From contig OZ239982.1 of the NCBI GenBank assembly GCA_965197005.1, positions 1,054,001 through 1,118,000 of the forward strand: a stretch of DNA of 64,000 bases, read 5' to 3'. Of the stretch, positions 1 to 8,057 are shown piece after piece (position 1 is the stretch's first letter; every line of letters starts with the position of its first letter). Source of the stretch: G965197005 sp965197005 (lineage in GTDB: Bacteria > Pseudomonadota > Gammaproteobacteria > Pseudomonadales > Oceanobacteraceae). Below the pieces are notes generated by a model. The model was not told where the DNA came from, ran no database searches, and saw only the letters and a program-made list of their open reading frames with translations. Made by a program: the position numbers and the translations under genes.

Positions 1-24
1 CAAATAGTAGAGGGTGTACCATGG

Positions 25-55
25 TCAATACGCATTTGCATATTTTGCGTATTGA
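25..55. repeat. Perfect inverted repeat upstream of the switchable lipoprotein
   Basis: Ten-base arms at 25-34 (TCAATACGCA) and 46-55 (TGCGTATTGA) are perfect inverted copies around an 11-nt loop. The repeat lies about 50 bp before the likely start codon at 106. It could be an operator for the lipoprotein gene or the stem of a terminator of a gene to the left; the T-run that follows is about 16 bases away, so a terminator is the weaker reading. Confidence 0.5.
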
Positions 56-118
56 TATGAAAAATTTAAAATTTTTTTACATTAAATAACTTTCATGAGG
101 TGACAATGATGTTACAAT

Positions 119-239
119 ACAGCCCAACAGCCCAACAGCCCAACAGCCCAACAGCCCAACAGCCCAACAGCCCAACAGCCCAACAGCCCAACAGCCCAAC
201 AGCCCAACAGCCCAACAGCCCAACAGCCCAACAGCCCAA
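119..239 (+). repeat. Octanucleotide tandem repeat, candidate phase-variation tract
   Basis: The 8-bp unit AGCCCAAC is repeated perfectly 14 times from 121 to 232 and ends in a 7/8 copy. An ATG at 106 (a second at 109) lies 5-6 nt after a GAGG-like ribosome site and opens a frame that runs through the tract and stops at TAA 256-258. The lipoprotein signal peptide just after the tract is in a different frame. Eight is not a multiple of three, so each gain or loss of a unit shifts the frame. Deleting one copy, or adding two, would join the ATG at 106 to the lipoprotein. In the ON frame the tract would encode a repeating PNSPTAQQ stretch. Confidence 0.85.
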
Positions 240-284
240 ATTTTTTCTAAATTTTTAACAATTTGTTTTTTTAACCTATTCCTA

Positions 285-2633
285 TTGCTTACAGCCTGTA
301 GTGGCGGCAATAATTCCAATAACACAACCAATAACACAACCAACAACACAACTGACAGTACTGCACCCAAGTTGCTAAGTACCAGCCCCAAAGCGGGAGC
401 ACTTGAGGTTACCAAAGAAGTTAAGCCAAGCTTTACCTTTGATGAAGATATAGACATAAGCCATGCTAATATTCGCTTTTTACAAGGCACAACCGATGTG
501 GCGTTTACTTCTCAAGTAACAGCGCAGGTGCTAACTCTTACACCTAAGGTAGCCTTACAAGCAGATAAAACCTATAAAATCAACCTAACTAATATTCAAG
601 ATAAAGCCGGCAATCAACAAAGCACGGTAATTAATCTGAGTTTTACCACCAAGATTGATGTTTCTTTTACCAGTCCAATAAGAGAAGTTGAAGTTGAAGA
701 AAACCAAACCACAGCTTTAACCCTAAGTGCAAAGGGCAACAATATTATTTATGGCATAATAGGTGGTGATAGTGCTGCGTTTAACCTAGAACCAAATACT
801 GGGGTTATCACCTTTAAAACAGCTCCTGATTTTGAATCAGGTAAAATTAAGTACAGTTTTACCGCCACTGCTAATGATGGCACAAGTACAGCCACACAAA
901 ATATTAGCATTAAAATCAAAGACGTTACTGAAGCCAACACACCAACCCTATCTGATACAAGCCTTAATCATGTATATGCCCAATTAGCGGTGGGCACGGT
1001 AATTGGTAAGGTGATTGTCTCTAGTAATGGTGGTGCGTCTATTAGCAGCTTTACCCTAAGTGGTACTCATCATGATGACTTTAGCGTAGCAGCAAATGGC
1101 GAGATTAAAATTGCTAAAGCACTTGATTTTACCAACAAGCCCAGTTATGCATTAAAGGTGTATGCCACAAGTGCCATAGGCAACAGCCCAAAAGTAAATC
1201 TCAGTATCACACTCAGTAAAACAGCACGCTTAAGTGCCTTAATACAAGATTCTAATAATGCTCAAAGCCTAAGGTTAGCTGCATATTCAACCCCAAAAGT
1301 AATACTCTCTACCGATAAGAAAGTTGCTTATGTCATAAATAGGCGTAAGTTTAAAGCCTTTGATATACAAGATTTAAGCAGCCCAAAAGAGTTAACCGCA
1401 AGTCTTAATATTTATGCCGAGAACCTTGCGCTCTCAAGTGATAAAAATACAGCCTATGCCGTAGGGGATAGTAAATTTTCTATTATTGATATTAGTAATA
1501 AGATCAATATTCAGCGATTAGGCGCACTCACAAACAGCGATCTATATAATATAAAATCCATTGTGGTTGATGACAGTAAAAAGGTTGCTTATGTGGCAAA
1601 AGAAGATGGTGTACATCTAATTAATATCAGCAATACAGCCAGTCCCAGCTATGTAGGTAAGGTCATTACGTACTCTATTAGATCAAACATGCAGATTGTA
1701 AATAGCAAGCTCTATGTGAACGTTTTTGATGGTACTAAAGTTTACTTAAAACGCTACAATATGGCTAATGATGGCAGCCTTTCAAATGAGACAAATGTGA
1801 TTAATGGTAGAATGAATGAAATTGCCATCTCAAACGATACAACCAAGCTATTTGCATTAGATGCTCAATTTTTTGAAATTTATAACCTAACTACCGCAGC
1901 ATCAATTAGCTCAAAGCATATAGGAGGCACTGGCGAGAGCTTAACCATTAGCGATGACCAACAAACAGCCTATGTGGGTATAGATAAGAAAAAACTGCTA
2001 AGCATTGATATTAGCAGTCCAACTGCTCCTAATATTAGCAAAACCACAGATGTTGCTTTTGCGCCCTCGTCCATTGAAGTGCTCAATGCCAGCACTTTTT
2101 TATTGGGCAGCCTATTCGCATTTGATGCGTTTTTAACCAATATAACCCCCGCGCCCTATATAAGTGCAGTTGTGGCAGATACAGAATTCTCAGATGCTCT
2201 TAGCCTAAGCAATGATGGCAGCAAACTTTTTGTTGCAGGTTCTTCTGCTTTTCGTCTGATTAAGACGAGCACAATGACAGAGATTGGTAAGTATACCGGC
2301 CTATATTATCCAAGAGACATCGTCTCATCTAAAGATGGAACGCAAGTATTTATTATTAGCGAAACTAAAAAGTATTTTAAAATACTTGATGTATCTGACC
2401 CTGCAAACATAAAGGCAAAAGGTAATATTGATACATCGCCTAACAAGCCGCTACACATTAGCTTGGCACATAATAAACCCTATGTGTATATCAATATTAC
2501 CACCGGAAAAACCTTAATTTATAATATAAGCAACTTGGATAATCCAGTATTGGTGGGGAGCATTCCTGCTACTTATATGCATGCAAAACCAGTGTTAAGT
2601 CAAGATGATAATACAGTATTTATTTATAATTAA
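285..2633 (+). CDS. Large surface lipoprotein, cadherin-like and LVIVD beta-propeller, main segment of an interrupted gene
   Basis: The true start is probably ATG 106, out of frame at present because of the 8-bp repeat tract. The first start codon in the signal-peptide frame is TTG 285, which would leave only LLTAC of the signal. In frame upstream of 285 lies a lysine and a hydrophobic run (KFLTICFFNLFLLLTAC) ending in a lipobox Cys at 297-299, so this is an exported lipoprotein. Counting from 285, an Asn/Thr-rich linker is followed by a Big_5-like Ig domain (about 25-125), two cadherin-like domains (about 130-220 and 225-310), and a beta-propeller of LVIVD-type repeats with DISSP-like motifs. 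The frame is closed by TAA 2631-2633 in the middle of a propeller repeat, and the same frame resumes immediately after. The role is probably adhesion or surface binding by family inference; the ligand is unknown. Confidence 0.75.
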   Translation: MLTACSGGNNSNNTTNNTTNNTTDSTAPKLLSTSPKAGALEVTKEVKPSFTFDEDIDISHANIRFLQGTTDVAFTSQVTAQVLTLTPKVALQADKTYKINLTNIQDKAGNQQSTVINLSFTTKIDVSFTSPIREVEVEENQTTALTLSAKGNNIIYGIIGGDSAAFNLEPNTGVITFKTAPDFESGKIKYSFTATANDGTSTATQNISIKIKDVTEANTPTLSDTSLNHVYAQLAVGTVIGKVIVSSNGGASISSFTLSGTHHDDFSVAANGEIKIAKALDFTNKPSYALKVYATSAIGNSPKVNLSITLSKTARLSALIQDSNNAQSLRLAAYSTPKVILSTDKKVAYVINRRKFKAFDIQDLSSPKELTASLNIYAENLALSSDKNTAYAVGDSKFSIIDISNKINIQRLGALTNSDLYNIKSIVVDDSKKVAYVAKEDGVHLINISNTASPSYVGKVITYSIRSNMQIVNSKLYVNVFDGTKVYLKRYNMANDGSLSNETNVINGRMNEIAISNDTTKLFALDAQFFEIYNLTTAASISSKHIGGTGESLTISDDQQTAYVGIDKKKLLSIDISSPTAPNISKTTDVAFAPSSIEVLNASTFLLGSLFAFDAFLTNITPAPYISAVVADTEFSDALSLSNDGSKLFVAGSSAFRLIKTSTMTEIGKYTGLYYPRDIVSSKDGTQVFIISETKKYFKILDVSDPANIKAKGNIDTSPNKPLHISLAHNKPYVYINITTGKTLIYNISNLDNPVLVGSIPATYMHAKPVLSQDDNTVFIYN

Positions 2634-3314
2634 ATATATGATATCAGTAATCCTGCAAGCCCTAACCCTATAGGTTCTTTAGGTTCAAGTGAGGCACTTG
2701 CGCTTAGCAACAATAATAAGACTTTATATGCAAGAAAATCAAATACCCTGCTTGTTTATAAGGTAACAACACCTGCAACCCCTATTAAACTTGGCAGCCT
2801 TGATTTTACAAGTGATATCCGTAGCATTAGAAGTACGGCAGATGATAACAGGCTGTTTGTCGGCACTTCCTCTGGCATATTATATGCGGTGGATGTAAGT
2901 GATAAACAAACCCCTAAAATCATTAACTCGTATGATATAGCTGGTAAACCTATTATTGCCATAAGCCAAGACCTAGCCAATGTCTATGTAGGCGGATTCA
3001 CTGGTGTTGCTAGATTGGATTTAAAGGTAGCGACGCTATATAAACGTAAAAACTTTGCCCCATTTGAAATAAAACTGATGATTAGCAATAACCTAAGTAA
3101 ACCTATTAGTATGAGCGTAACAGATGATGGTAAGGGTAAAATAAACGTAGGTAGCTATGATTCTAATTTAACGCCAAGCGAGTATCGGGATAAGGTTGTT
3201 ACCATTCCTATTACCGCAGTTGCTAGCCAAAGCGGTACCAGTGTTGTAACCATAACCCTTAATGATGGTATTAGTAGCACCAAGCAAAAGCTGTATGTGC
3301 AAATTGTTGATTAG
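2634..3314 (+). pseudogene. Downstream segment of the interrupted propeller lipoprotein
   Basis: Reading on in the same frame after TAA 2631-2633 gives IYDISNPASPNPIGSLG and further LVIVD-type propeller repeats without any stop until 3314. The C-terminal 80 residues look like another all-beta, cadherin or Calx-like domain ending in YVQIVD. The join needs only one base change in the TAA codon, with no frameshift. ATG codons inside (such as 2889) lack a convincing ribosome site, so the segment is probably not made on its own. It may reflect gene decay, a sequencing error or low-level readthrough. Confidence 0.7.
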
Positions 3315-3333
3315 GTTATTAGGGTTCAGGGGG

Positions 3334-3413
3334 CAGGTATCAGGTATCAGGTATCAGGTTTCAGTCCTTGACCTCTGACTCCTGCCCAGCATCATGCGGA
3401 GCATGGGGCTGGG
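3334..3413. repeat. Short 7-bp repeat plus dispersed hairpin element (copy 1)
   Basis: Four 7-bp units (CAGGTAT x3, CAGGTTT) at 3334-3361 are followed by a hairpin at 3385-3413: CCCAGC and CATGC pair with GCATG and GCTGGG around a GGA loop. The reverse complement of the hairpin matches the element at 44250-44286 almost base for base, including the neighbouring TTTTACCC and GTCAGAGG motifs. Both loci also share GGGGCAGGTATCAG on the plus strand. The hairpin lies inside the last codons of the thermonuclease-like gene. Confidence 0.65.
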
Positions 3414-4281
3414 TAAAACTCCTGACTCCTGTCTCCCATTGATTTTTATGGCGTAGGTTTATCTGGTAGCGTTTACGCTTTTTTTGACGGATTTTTTGCT
3501 GCATTTTTTTTCCAAATTTAAGCCTGTCTATTAACCAGCCGCTGATGCTAATGCGGGGTAGGTTGGCAAGTTGTTTATGTTTGCTGGCAAGTATCATGCG
3601 TTTTAGTTTTGCACGGTTAAAGTAGGCTAAGTCGGTGTGGCTAATGCGTATACTGATGTTGCCTTTTAAGTCTATCCAAATGCTGTTTTTGCTTTTAGTT
3701 ACTTTTTCTATTTTACCGCTAAAGCGTCCAAATCCTGCTTTTAGTTTAGGGCTGTTGGCGGGTTGTACGCTAAAGTAGCTATGTGCATATACACCTTTGT
3801 GTTGCGCTTGTGCTTGCTGCGCTTGTTTTAAGTAGCAGTTTTGATAGCTTAAATTAGGGGGAATGCTGACGAGAAATCCCAATCCTTGTTGTAGTAATAA
3901 TGCGCTGATGTTTTTGCCGTCATAGGTGAATAGATGGGCTAAGGTTCGTCCGTAGTGATCCGTTTGTTGTTGTTCTGTTTGTATTAAGAGTTTTTTATTC
4001 TGCCATTGTTGGAGATAGGTTTTTGCTTGTTGTGCTAGGGGTTCGGATTGTGTTTGTTTAAAGTGGCGCATTTCAGGGGTGTTAATCCCAATTAGGCGAA
4101 TTTTTTGCCCCTGTTTGCTAACTAGGGTGTCGCCATCATAGACTTGTTTGACAATGATGCTGGTAAGCTGGCTTTGTGGAATATTAAAAGAGCAAATACT
4201 TTGGGATAGAGCACGCTCACTGAGTATGCTAATGCTCAGCGTGTATAACAGATAAAAAAAGATGTGCTTGCTGTTGGTCAT
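3361..4281 (-). CDS. Secreted thermonuclease-like (SNase fold) protein
   Basis: This is a staphylococcal-nuclease-family protein with an N-terminal signal peptide, so it is exported. Nuclease-fold motifs are visible: VYDGDTLV (Ca2+-binding Asp), IRLIGINTPE (catalytic Arg and Glu) and DHYGRTLAHLF (second Arg), followed by LLLQQGLG. A second beta-rich segment and a very basic tail (KKMQQKIRQKKRKR) follow and may bind nucleic acid. I chose ATG 4281 because AAGGA precedes it by 7 nt; an upstream in-frame start at 4341 would put 20 extra residues before the signal. The last ~20 residues (from about RSFTQPHAPHDAG) are encoded by the dispersed hairpin element, so the original C-terminus was probably shorter. 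Confidence 0.8.
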   Translation of the reverse strand: MTNSKHIFFYLLYTLSISILSERALSQSICSFNIPQSQLTSIIVKQVYDGDTLVSKQGQKIRLIGINTPEMRHFKQTQSEPLAQQAKTYLQQWQNKKLLIQTEQQQTDHYGRTLAHLFTYDGKNISALLLQQGLGFLVSIPPNLSYQNCYLKQAQQAQAQHKGVYAHSYFSVQPANSPKLKAGFGRFSGKIEKVTKSKNSIWIDLKGNISIRISHTDLAYFNRAKLKRMILASKHKQLANLPRISISGWLIDRLKFGKKMQQKIRQKKRKRYQINLRHKNQWETGVRSFTQPHAPHDAGQESEVKD

Positions 4282-4623
4282 GGTTAATTCCTTGATGCTG
4301 TTGGGGCGTTTGAGATAAGCCAAGCAGTTGGGGCTAATCATAAAAGATTTGCTCTGTTTTTTCTAACTTGGGTTTGGCTTATTTTATTTAATGCTGTAAC
4401 TGGGGTTGTATCCATTTTTTGATTGTTTGTGAGCTGTATGTGCCTGTTTGTTATTCATGTTAAGGTAAGTTGGTTGTGTGGTTAAATAAAAATGATTTGT
4501 ACTATTTGTGTAAATAAGGTTAGTATCTTTTGTTGTTGCAAATAAGACTAAGAAATTTTTGTTAATACTTTTGGTTTTGTTTTGCTGATACTACATTGTT
4601 TATAACTAAAAAAGGTAATCATT

Positions 4624-5451
4624 ATGTCTTTACATGAAAAAGTGGTGTTTGTTTCTGGTGCTAGCCGAGGAGTGGGTAAGGAGATTGCTCTTAAAGCAGG
4701 CAGTTTAGGGGCGCATGTGTATATTACAGGTAAAACCGCAGAGCCACATGCTAAGTTGCCAGGTACAATTTATACTGCTGCTGAGGAGATTAAACAGGCA
4801 GGTGCTGCAAGTGTGACACCTATTGTGTGTGATATTCGTGATTTGCAAGCTCTTGAGGCGGCAATTAAGCAGGCCGGCGATAAGCATGGTGTGATTGATG
4901 TGTTGGTTAATAATGCCAGTGCATTGTATTTGTTGCCAAGCGAGAGTATTACCCAGAGTAAGTTTGATTTAATGCACCAGATTATTGTGCGTGCCAGTTT
5001 TTTTGCGGCGCAGTATGCGTTACCTTATTTACAAAAGTCGAGTATGCCTAATTTGATGAATATCGCCCCTGCGGTCGATGTTCAGGCTAAGTGGTTTAAT
5101 AATCATACGGCATATACCCTATGTAAATTTGCATCGTCTATGATGGTCACTGGTTTGGCAAATGAGTTTAAGCCTTATGGTGTGAGGGTGAATGCGCTGT
5201 GGCCTGCTACTTTTTTGTATACTGCTGCAGTTGAGTTTGTGGTGGGTGATGAGGCTTTGGCTCATACTCGTCACCCTCGTATTATGGCAGATGCGGCTAT
5301 GGAAATATTGCTTAATAAAGAGGGTACGGGGGCATTTTATTTAGACCATAAGGTGATTAAAGAGATGGGCGGTAATCCAAGTAGCTATGATACTAATGCA
5401 GGTAAAAAACCACAGGTGGATATTTATGTGGAGGAGGCTGATTTAATTTAG
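4624..5451 (+). CDS. Short-chain dehydrogenase/reductase, HSDL2-like
   Basis: This is a cytosolic NAD(P)-dependent oxidoreductase of the SDR family, 275 aa. It shows the nucleotide-binding motif GASRGVGK (12-19), NNAS (96-99) and the active-site YxxxK (Y164, K168). The segment before the Tyr and the NALWPAT segment after it resemble HSDL2/YkvO-like SDRs, which carry NIS-P where this protein has NIAP. The usual catalytic Ser therefore seems replaced by Ala148, so activity may be altered. The substrate is unknown. An AAGG ribosome site precedes ATG 4624. It is a single gene separated by gaps on both sides. Confidence 0.85.
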   Translation: MSLHEKVVFVSGASRGVGKEIALKAGSLGAHVYITGKTAEPHAKLPGTIYTAAEEIKQAGAASVTPIVCDIRDLQALEAAIKQAGDKHGVIDVLVNNASALYLLPSESITQSKFDLMHQIIVRASFFAAQYALPYLQKSSMPNLMNIAPAVDVQAKWFNNHTAYTLCKFASSMMVTGLANEFKPYGVRVNALWPATFLYTAAVEFVVGDEALAHTRHPRIMADAAMEILLNKEGTGAFYLDHKVIKEMGGNPSSYDTNAGKKPQVDIYVEEADLI

Positions 5452-5618
5452 CTTTGGTTGCCTTTTGATGAGCAAGGGATTGCTTTTGCTATTTGTCTAT
5501 ATAGATTACGCTAATGTTTTATTCTAATTGACAGTTGTTGCTTTATAGACAATAATTGCCACTTATTTTGCATGCAAAGCAATGTGTTTTGCTGGCTTGT
5601 TGGTTAAGGTGGTTTGTT

Positions 5619-7070
5619 GTGCGTTATGCAATCGCATTTTTTATTTTTTCTGTTGTTTTCTCTTCTGTTGTTTTAAGCCAAGAAAATGCTACGACAAAGG
5701 TTGTCGATAAAGAGCCTGTCAGTTTTGTGCAGGCCGTTGAGCAGGGCTTAATAAATTCATATAAGCGTCAGGCGGCTGCAAGTGGTGCTAAGGCATTTGC
5801 TTTACAGCGTGATGCGGTTAAGTATTTGTATACCCCTCGAATTAGTTTGAGCGGCAATGCCTCTCGCTATCATTATTACCAAGAAACGGATACCAGTCAG
5901 TTACGCCAAAATTTAAATCAGTTTGGTGGTGCATTAGATCAGTCTTTTAAGGCAGTAAGTGGCGGGGCGTTTCCGAATAAATTTAATACTATGGGCGATA
6001 ATTTATTAGACAATCCCTATATTACGGATAAAACAAAAAACAGTACCAAAGGTGCGGTTAGTTTGTTTTGGCCTGTATATACTGGTGGGCGTATTGATGG
6101 TATTAAGGCTTTGGCTAAGGCGAAGGCAATACAAGCAAGCAGTGAGTTACAAGAGGTGGAGCAAACCTTATATACCACTATGGCAGAGCGTTATTTTGGT
6201 GTGCAGTTGGCAAAGTTTGCATTGCAAGCTAGAGAAAAAGCCTTGCAAACAATTAAGCAGCATGATCATTTAGCTAAGCGTATGTATGAAAAAGGGTTAA
6301 TTGCTAAATACCAGCGTCTAAAGGCTCAGGTGGCTTTGGCTGATGCGAAGCAGGAAGTGGCGGCGGCTAATAATCGTATGCAGTTGGCAAGTATGGGGTT
6401 GGCACAATTGGTTAAAGGTGGTGGGGATTTAAGTAGCCCTTTATTTGTTGATATCAGTGCCTTAAAGCCTGTTGAATATTATCAAAATAGAGCGTTGAAA
6501 ACCTTTGTGGGTATGGCTAAGTTAGATGCTAAGGCGAGCCAAGTAGAGGCGATGAAAAGCATTCGTGATGCGGCGTTGTTACCTACGGTGAGTGTGTTTG
6601 CTCGTCATGAGTTAAAGCAGAACAATCCGCAGTGGATTGTGGGCGTGAATGTGAGCTACACCTTATGGAGCAATGTGAACCGCTTTCAAATGCTCAAGGC
6701 TTCTTCTTTACAAAAAGCGGCTATTGATGCGATGCGCCAGCAAATTCATTCTGATATTAAACTGTTGGTACATAAATATTGGCTGGCAACGCAAGATGCG
6801 TTATCTCGCTTTCACTCGCATAGCAGCAAATTGGCGTTGGCAAAGGAACAGGCGGCTCTTAGACGTAAAGGCTTTGCACAGGGTTTAAATACGGCTTTAG
6901 AGGCGATAGATGCAGAAACCGAATTGGCTAAGGTGCGTACAGAGCGAGCGAAAGCGGCGTATGATTATATTTTGGCATTGGCACAATTATTAGAGACAAC
7001 AGGTGTGCCACAAGAATTATTAAAACATCAACAGCAAGCAACCTTATATATAAGTGAACTCTCATTATGA
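5619..7070 (+). CDS. TolC-family outer membrane efflux channel
   Basis: This is an outer-membrane channel of a tripartite exporter, the first gene of a four-gene operon. The sequence has a signal peptide (RYAIAFFIFSVVFSSVVLSQ) followed by two OEP-type repeats rich in long Ala/Gln/Lys helices, with the typical VSLFWPVYTGGR and NVSYTLWS strands. I prefer GTG 5619 because TAAGGTGG lies 6 nt upstream and it places the signal peptide at the N-terminus; the longer TTG start at 5556 adds 21 residues and no visible ribosome site. It overlaps the next gene by 4 bp, indicating translational coupling. Confidence 0.88.
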   Translation: MRYAIAFFIFSVVFSSVVLSQENATTKVVDKEPVSFVQAVEQGLINSYKRQAAASGAKAFALQRDAVKYLYTPRISLSGNASRYHYYQETDTSQLRQNLNQFGGALDQSFKAVSGGAFPNKFNTMGDNLLDNPYITDKTKNSTKGAVSLFWPVYTGGRIDGIKALAKAKAIQASSELQEVEQTLYTTMAERYFGVQLAKFALQAREKALQTIKQHDHLAKRMYEKGLIAKYQRLKAQVALADAKQEVAAANNRMQLASMGLAQLVKGGGDLSSPLFVDISALKPVEYYQNRALKTFVGMAKLDAKASQVEAMKSIRDAALLPTVSVFARHELKQNNPQWIVGVNVSYTLWSNVNRFQMLKASSLQKAAIDAMRQQIHSDIKLLVHKYWLATQDALSRFHSHSSKLALAKEQAALRRKGFAQGLNTALEAIDAETELAKVRTERAKAAYDYILALAQLLETTGVPQELLKHQQQATLYISELSL

Positions 7071-8047
7071 AAAAACTCATTGGTCTTTTTTTAGTTATCT
7101 TTTTTATTGGTGTTATTGTGTATGGCTATGTCCTTGCCACGCAGTCGCAACCCGTTGTTTTACAAGGGCAGCTTGAGGCGCAGGAAACCAATATAGCGTC
7201 TAAGGTATCGGGGCGTATTATGCAGATTTTGGTGACTGAAGGGCAATCCATTACTAAGGGCACGCCTTTAATGCGTATGGACGACCCTGAAATTCAAGCC
7301 AAAATTAAGCAGGTTAAAGCGGCGATTAATGCGGCTCAATCACAGGCAGAAAAAGCCAAAAATGGCACTCGTCCAGAGCAAATTTTACAGGCCAAAGCGC
7401 AATATCAACGGGCAAAAGTGGCGGCAGAGTTGACTAAAAAATCATATTTGCGTATTCAGTCTTTGGCTGATGAGGGCTTAATTAGCCAACAAAAACATGA
7501 TGAGGTGTATGGTAAATATCGCAATGCCCAAGAGCAATTGCGTGCTGCTAAAGCGCAATACAATTTAGCCAAAGAAGGGGCTCGTAGCGAGGATATTCAT
7601 TCAGCGGAAGCGCAGGTGCGGCAAATACAGGCAAAACTTAATGAAGCTGAGGTGTTAGAGGCGGAAGCGCAACTTAAAAGCCCTGTAGCAGGTGAGGTGA
7701 GTAATGTTATTGCAGAGGAGGGCGAAATAGTGCCTAAGGGTGTGCCTATTATCAGTGTGGTGAATTTAAAAAAACAATGGTTGGTGCTGAATATTCGTGA
7801 AGATAATATTGCTCAGTTTGCATTAAAGAGTACGTTTGAGGGGGTTATTCCTGCTCTTAATCAGCGCAAGGTGACTTTTAAGGTGTTTACCAGTTCTGTC
7901 ATGCCTAATTTTGCTAATTGGCGTCCTACACGCAATAACCAAGGGTATGACATGCGTACCTTTGAGGTGAAAGCTCGCCCACTTGAGCCGATTAAAGATA
8001 TGCGCCCAGGTATGAGTGTATTGGTTTCTCTTAAAGCACAACCATAG
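7067..8047 (+). CDS. HlyD-family membrane fusion protein
   Basis: This is the periplasmic adaptor that would link the inner-membrane permeases to the TolC-like channel. There is one N-terminal membrane anchor (about 5-24), then a lipoyl half-motif (GQLEAQETNIASKVSGRI), a long coiled-coil hairpin (about 75-190), the second lipoyl half (LKSPVAGEVSNVIAEEGE) and a beta-barrel domain ending in MRPGMSVLVSL. It resembles the YbhG/YhiI group. It begins in an ATGA overlap with the channel gene and is followed by two permease genes. Confidence 0.9.
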   Translation: MKKLIGLFLVIFFIGVIVYGYVLATQSQPVVLQGQLEAQETNIASKVSGRIMQILVTEGQSITKGTPLMRMDDPEIQAKIKQVKAAINAAQSQAEKAKNGTRPEQILQAKAQYQRAKVAAELTKKSYLRIQSLADEGLISQQKHDEVYGKYRNAQEQLRAAKAQYNLAKEGARSEDIHSAEAQVRQIQAKLNEAEVLEAEAQLKSPVAGEVSNVIAEEGEIVPKGVPIISVVNLKKQWLVLNIREDNIAQFALKSTFEGVIPALNQRKVTFKVFTSSVMPNFANWRPTRNNQGYDMRTFEVKARPLEPIKDMRPGMSVLVSLKAQP

Positions 8048-8057
8048 GTTTATTTAT

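Noticed and set aside
77..490. Minus-strand frame with repeated GCWAVGLL peptide
   Set aside because: It is only the reverse reading of the 8-bp repeat tract and part of the lipoprotein gene; no ribosome site or family text.
3334..3361. Possible small CRISPR-like array
   Set aside because: Units are 7 bp, contiguous and without spacers; it is a short tandem repeat.
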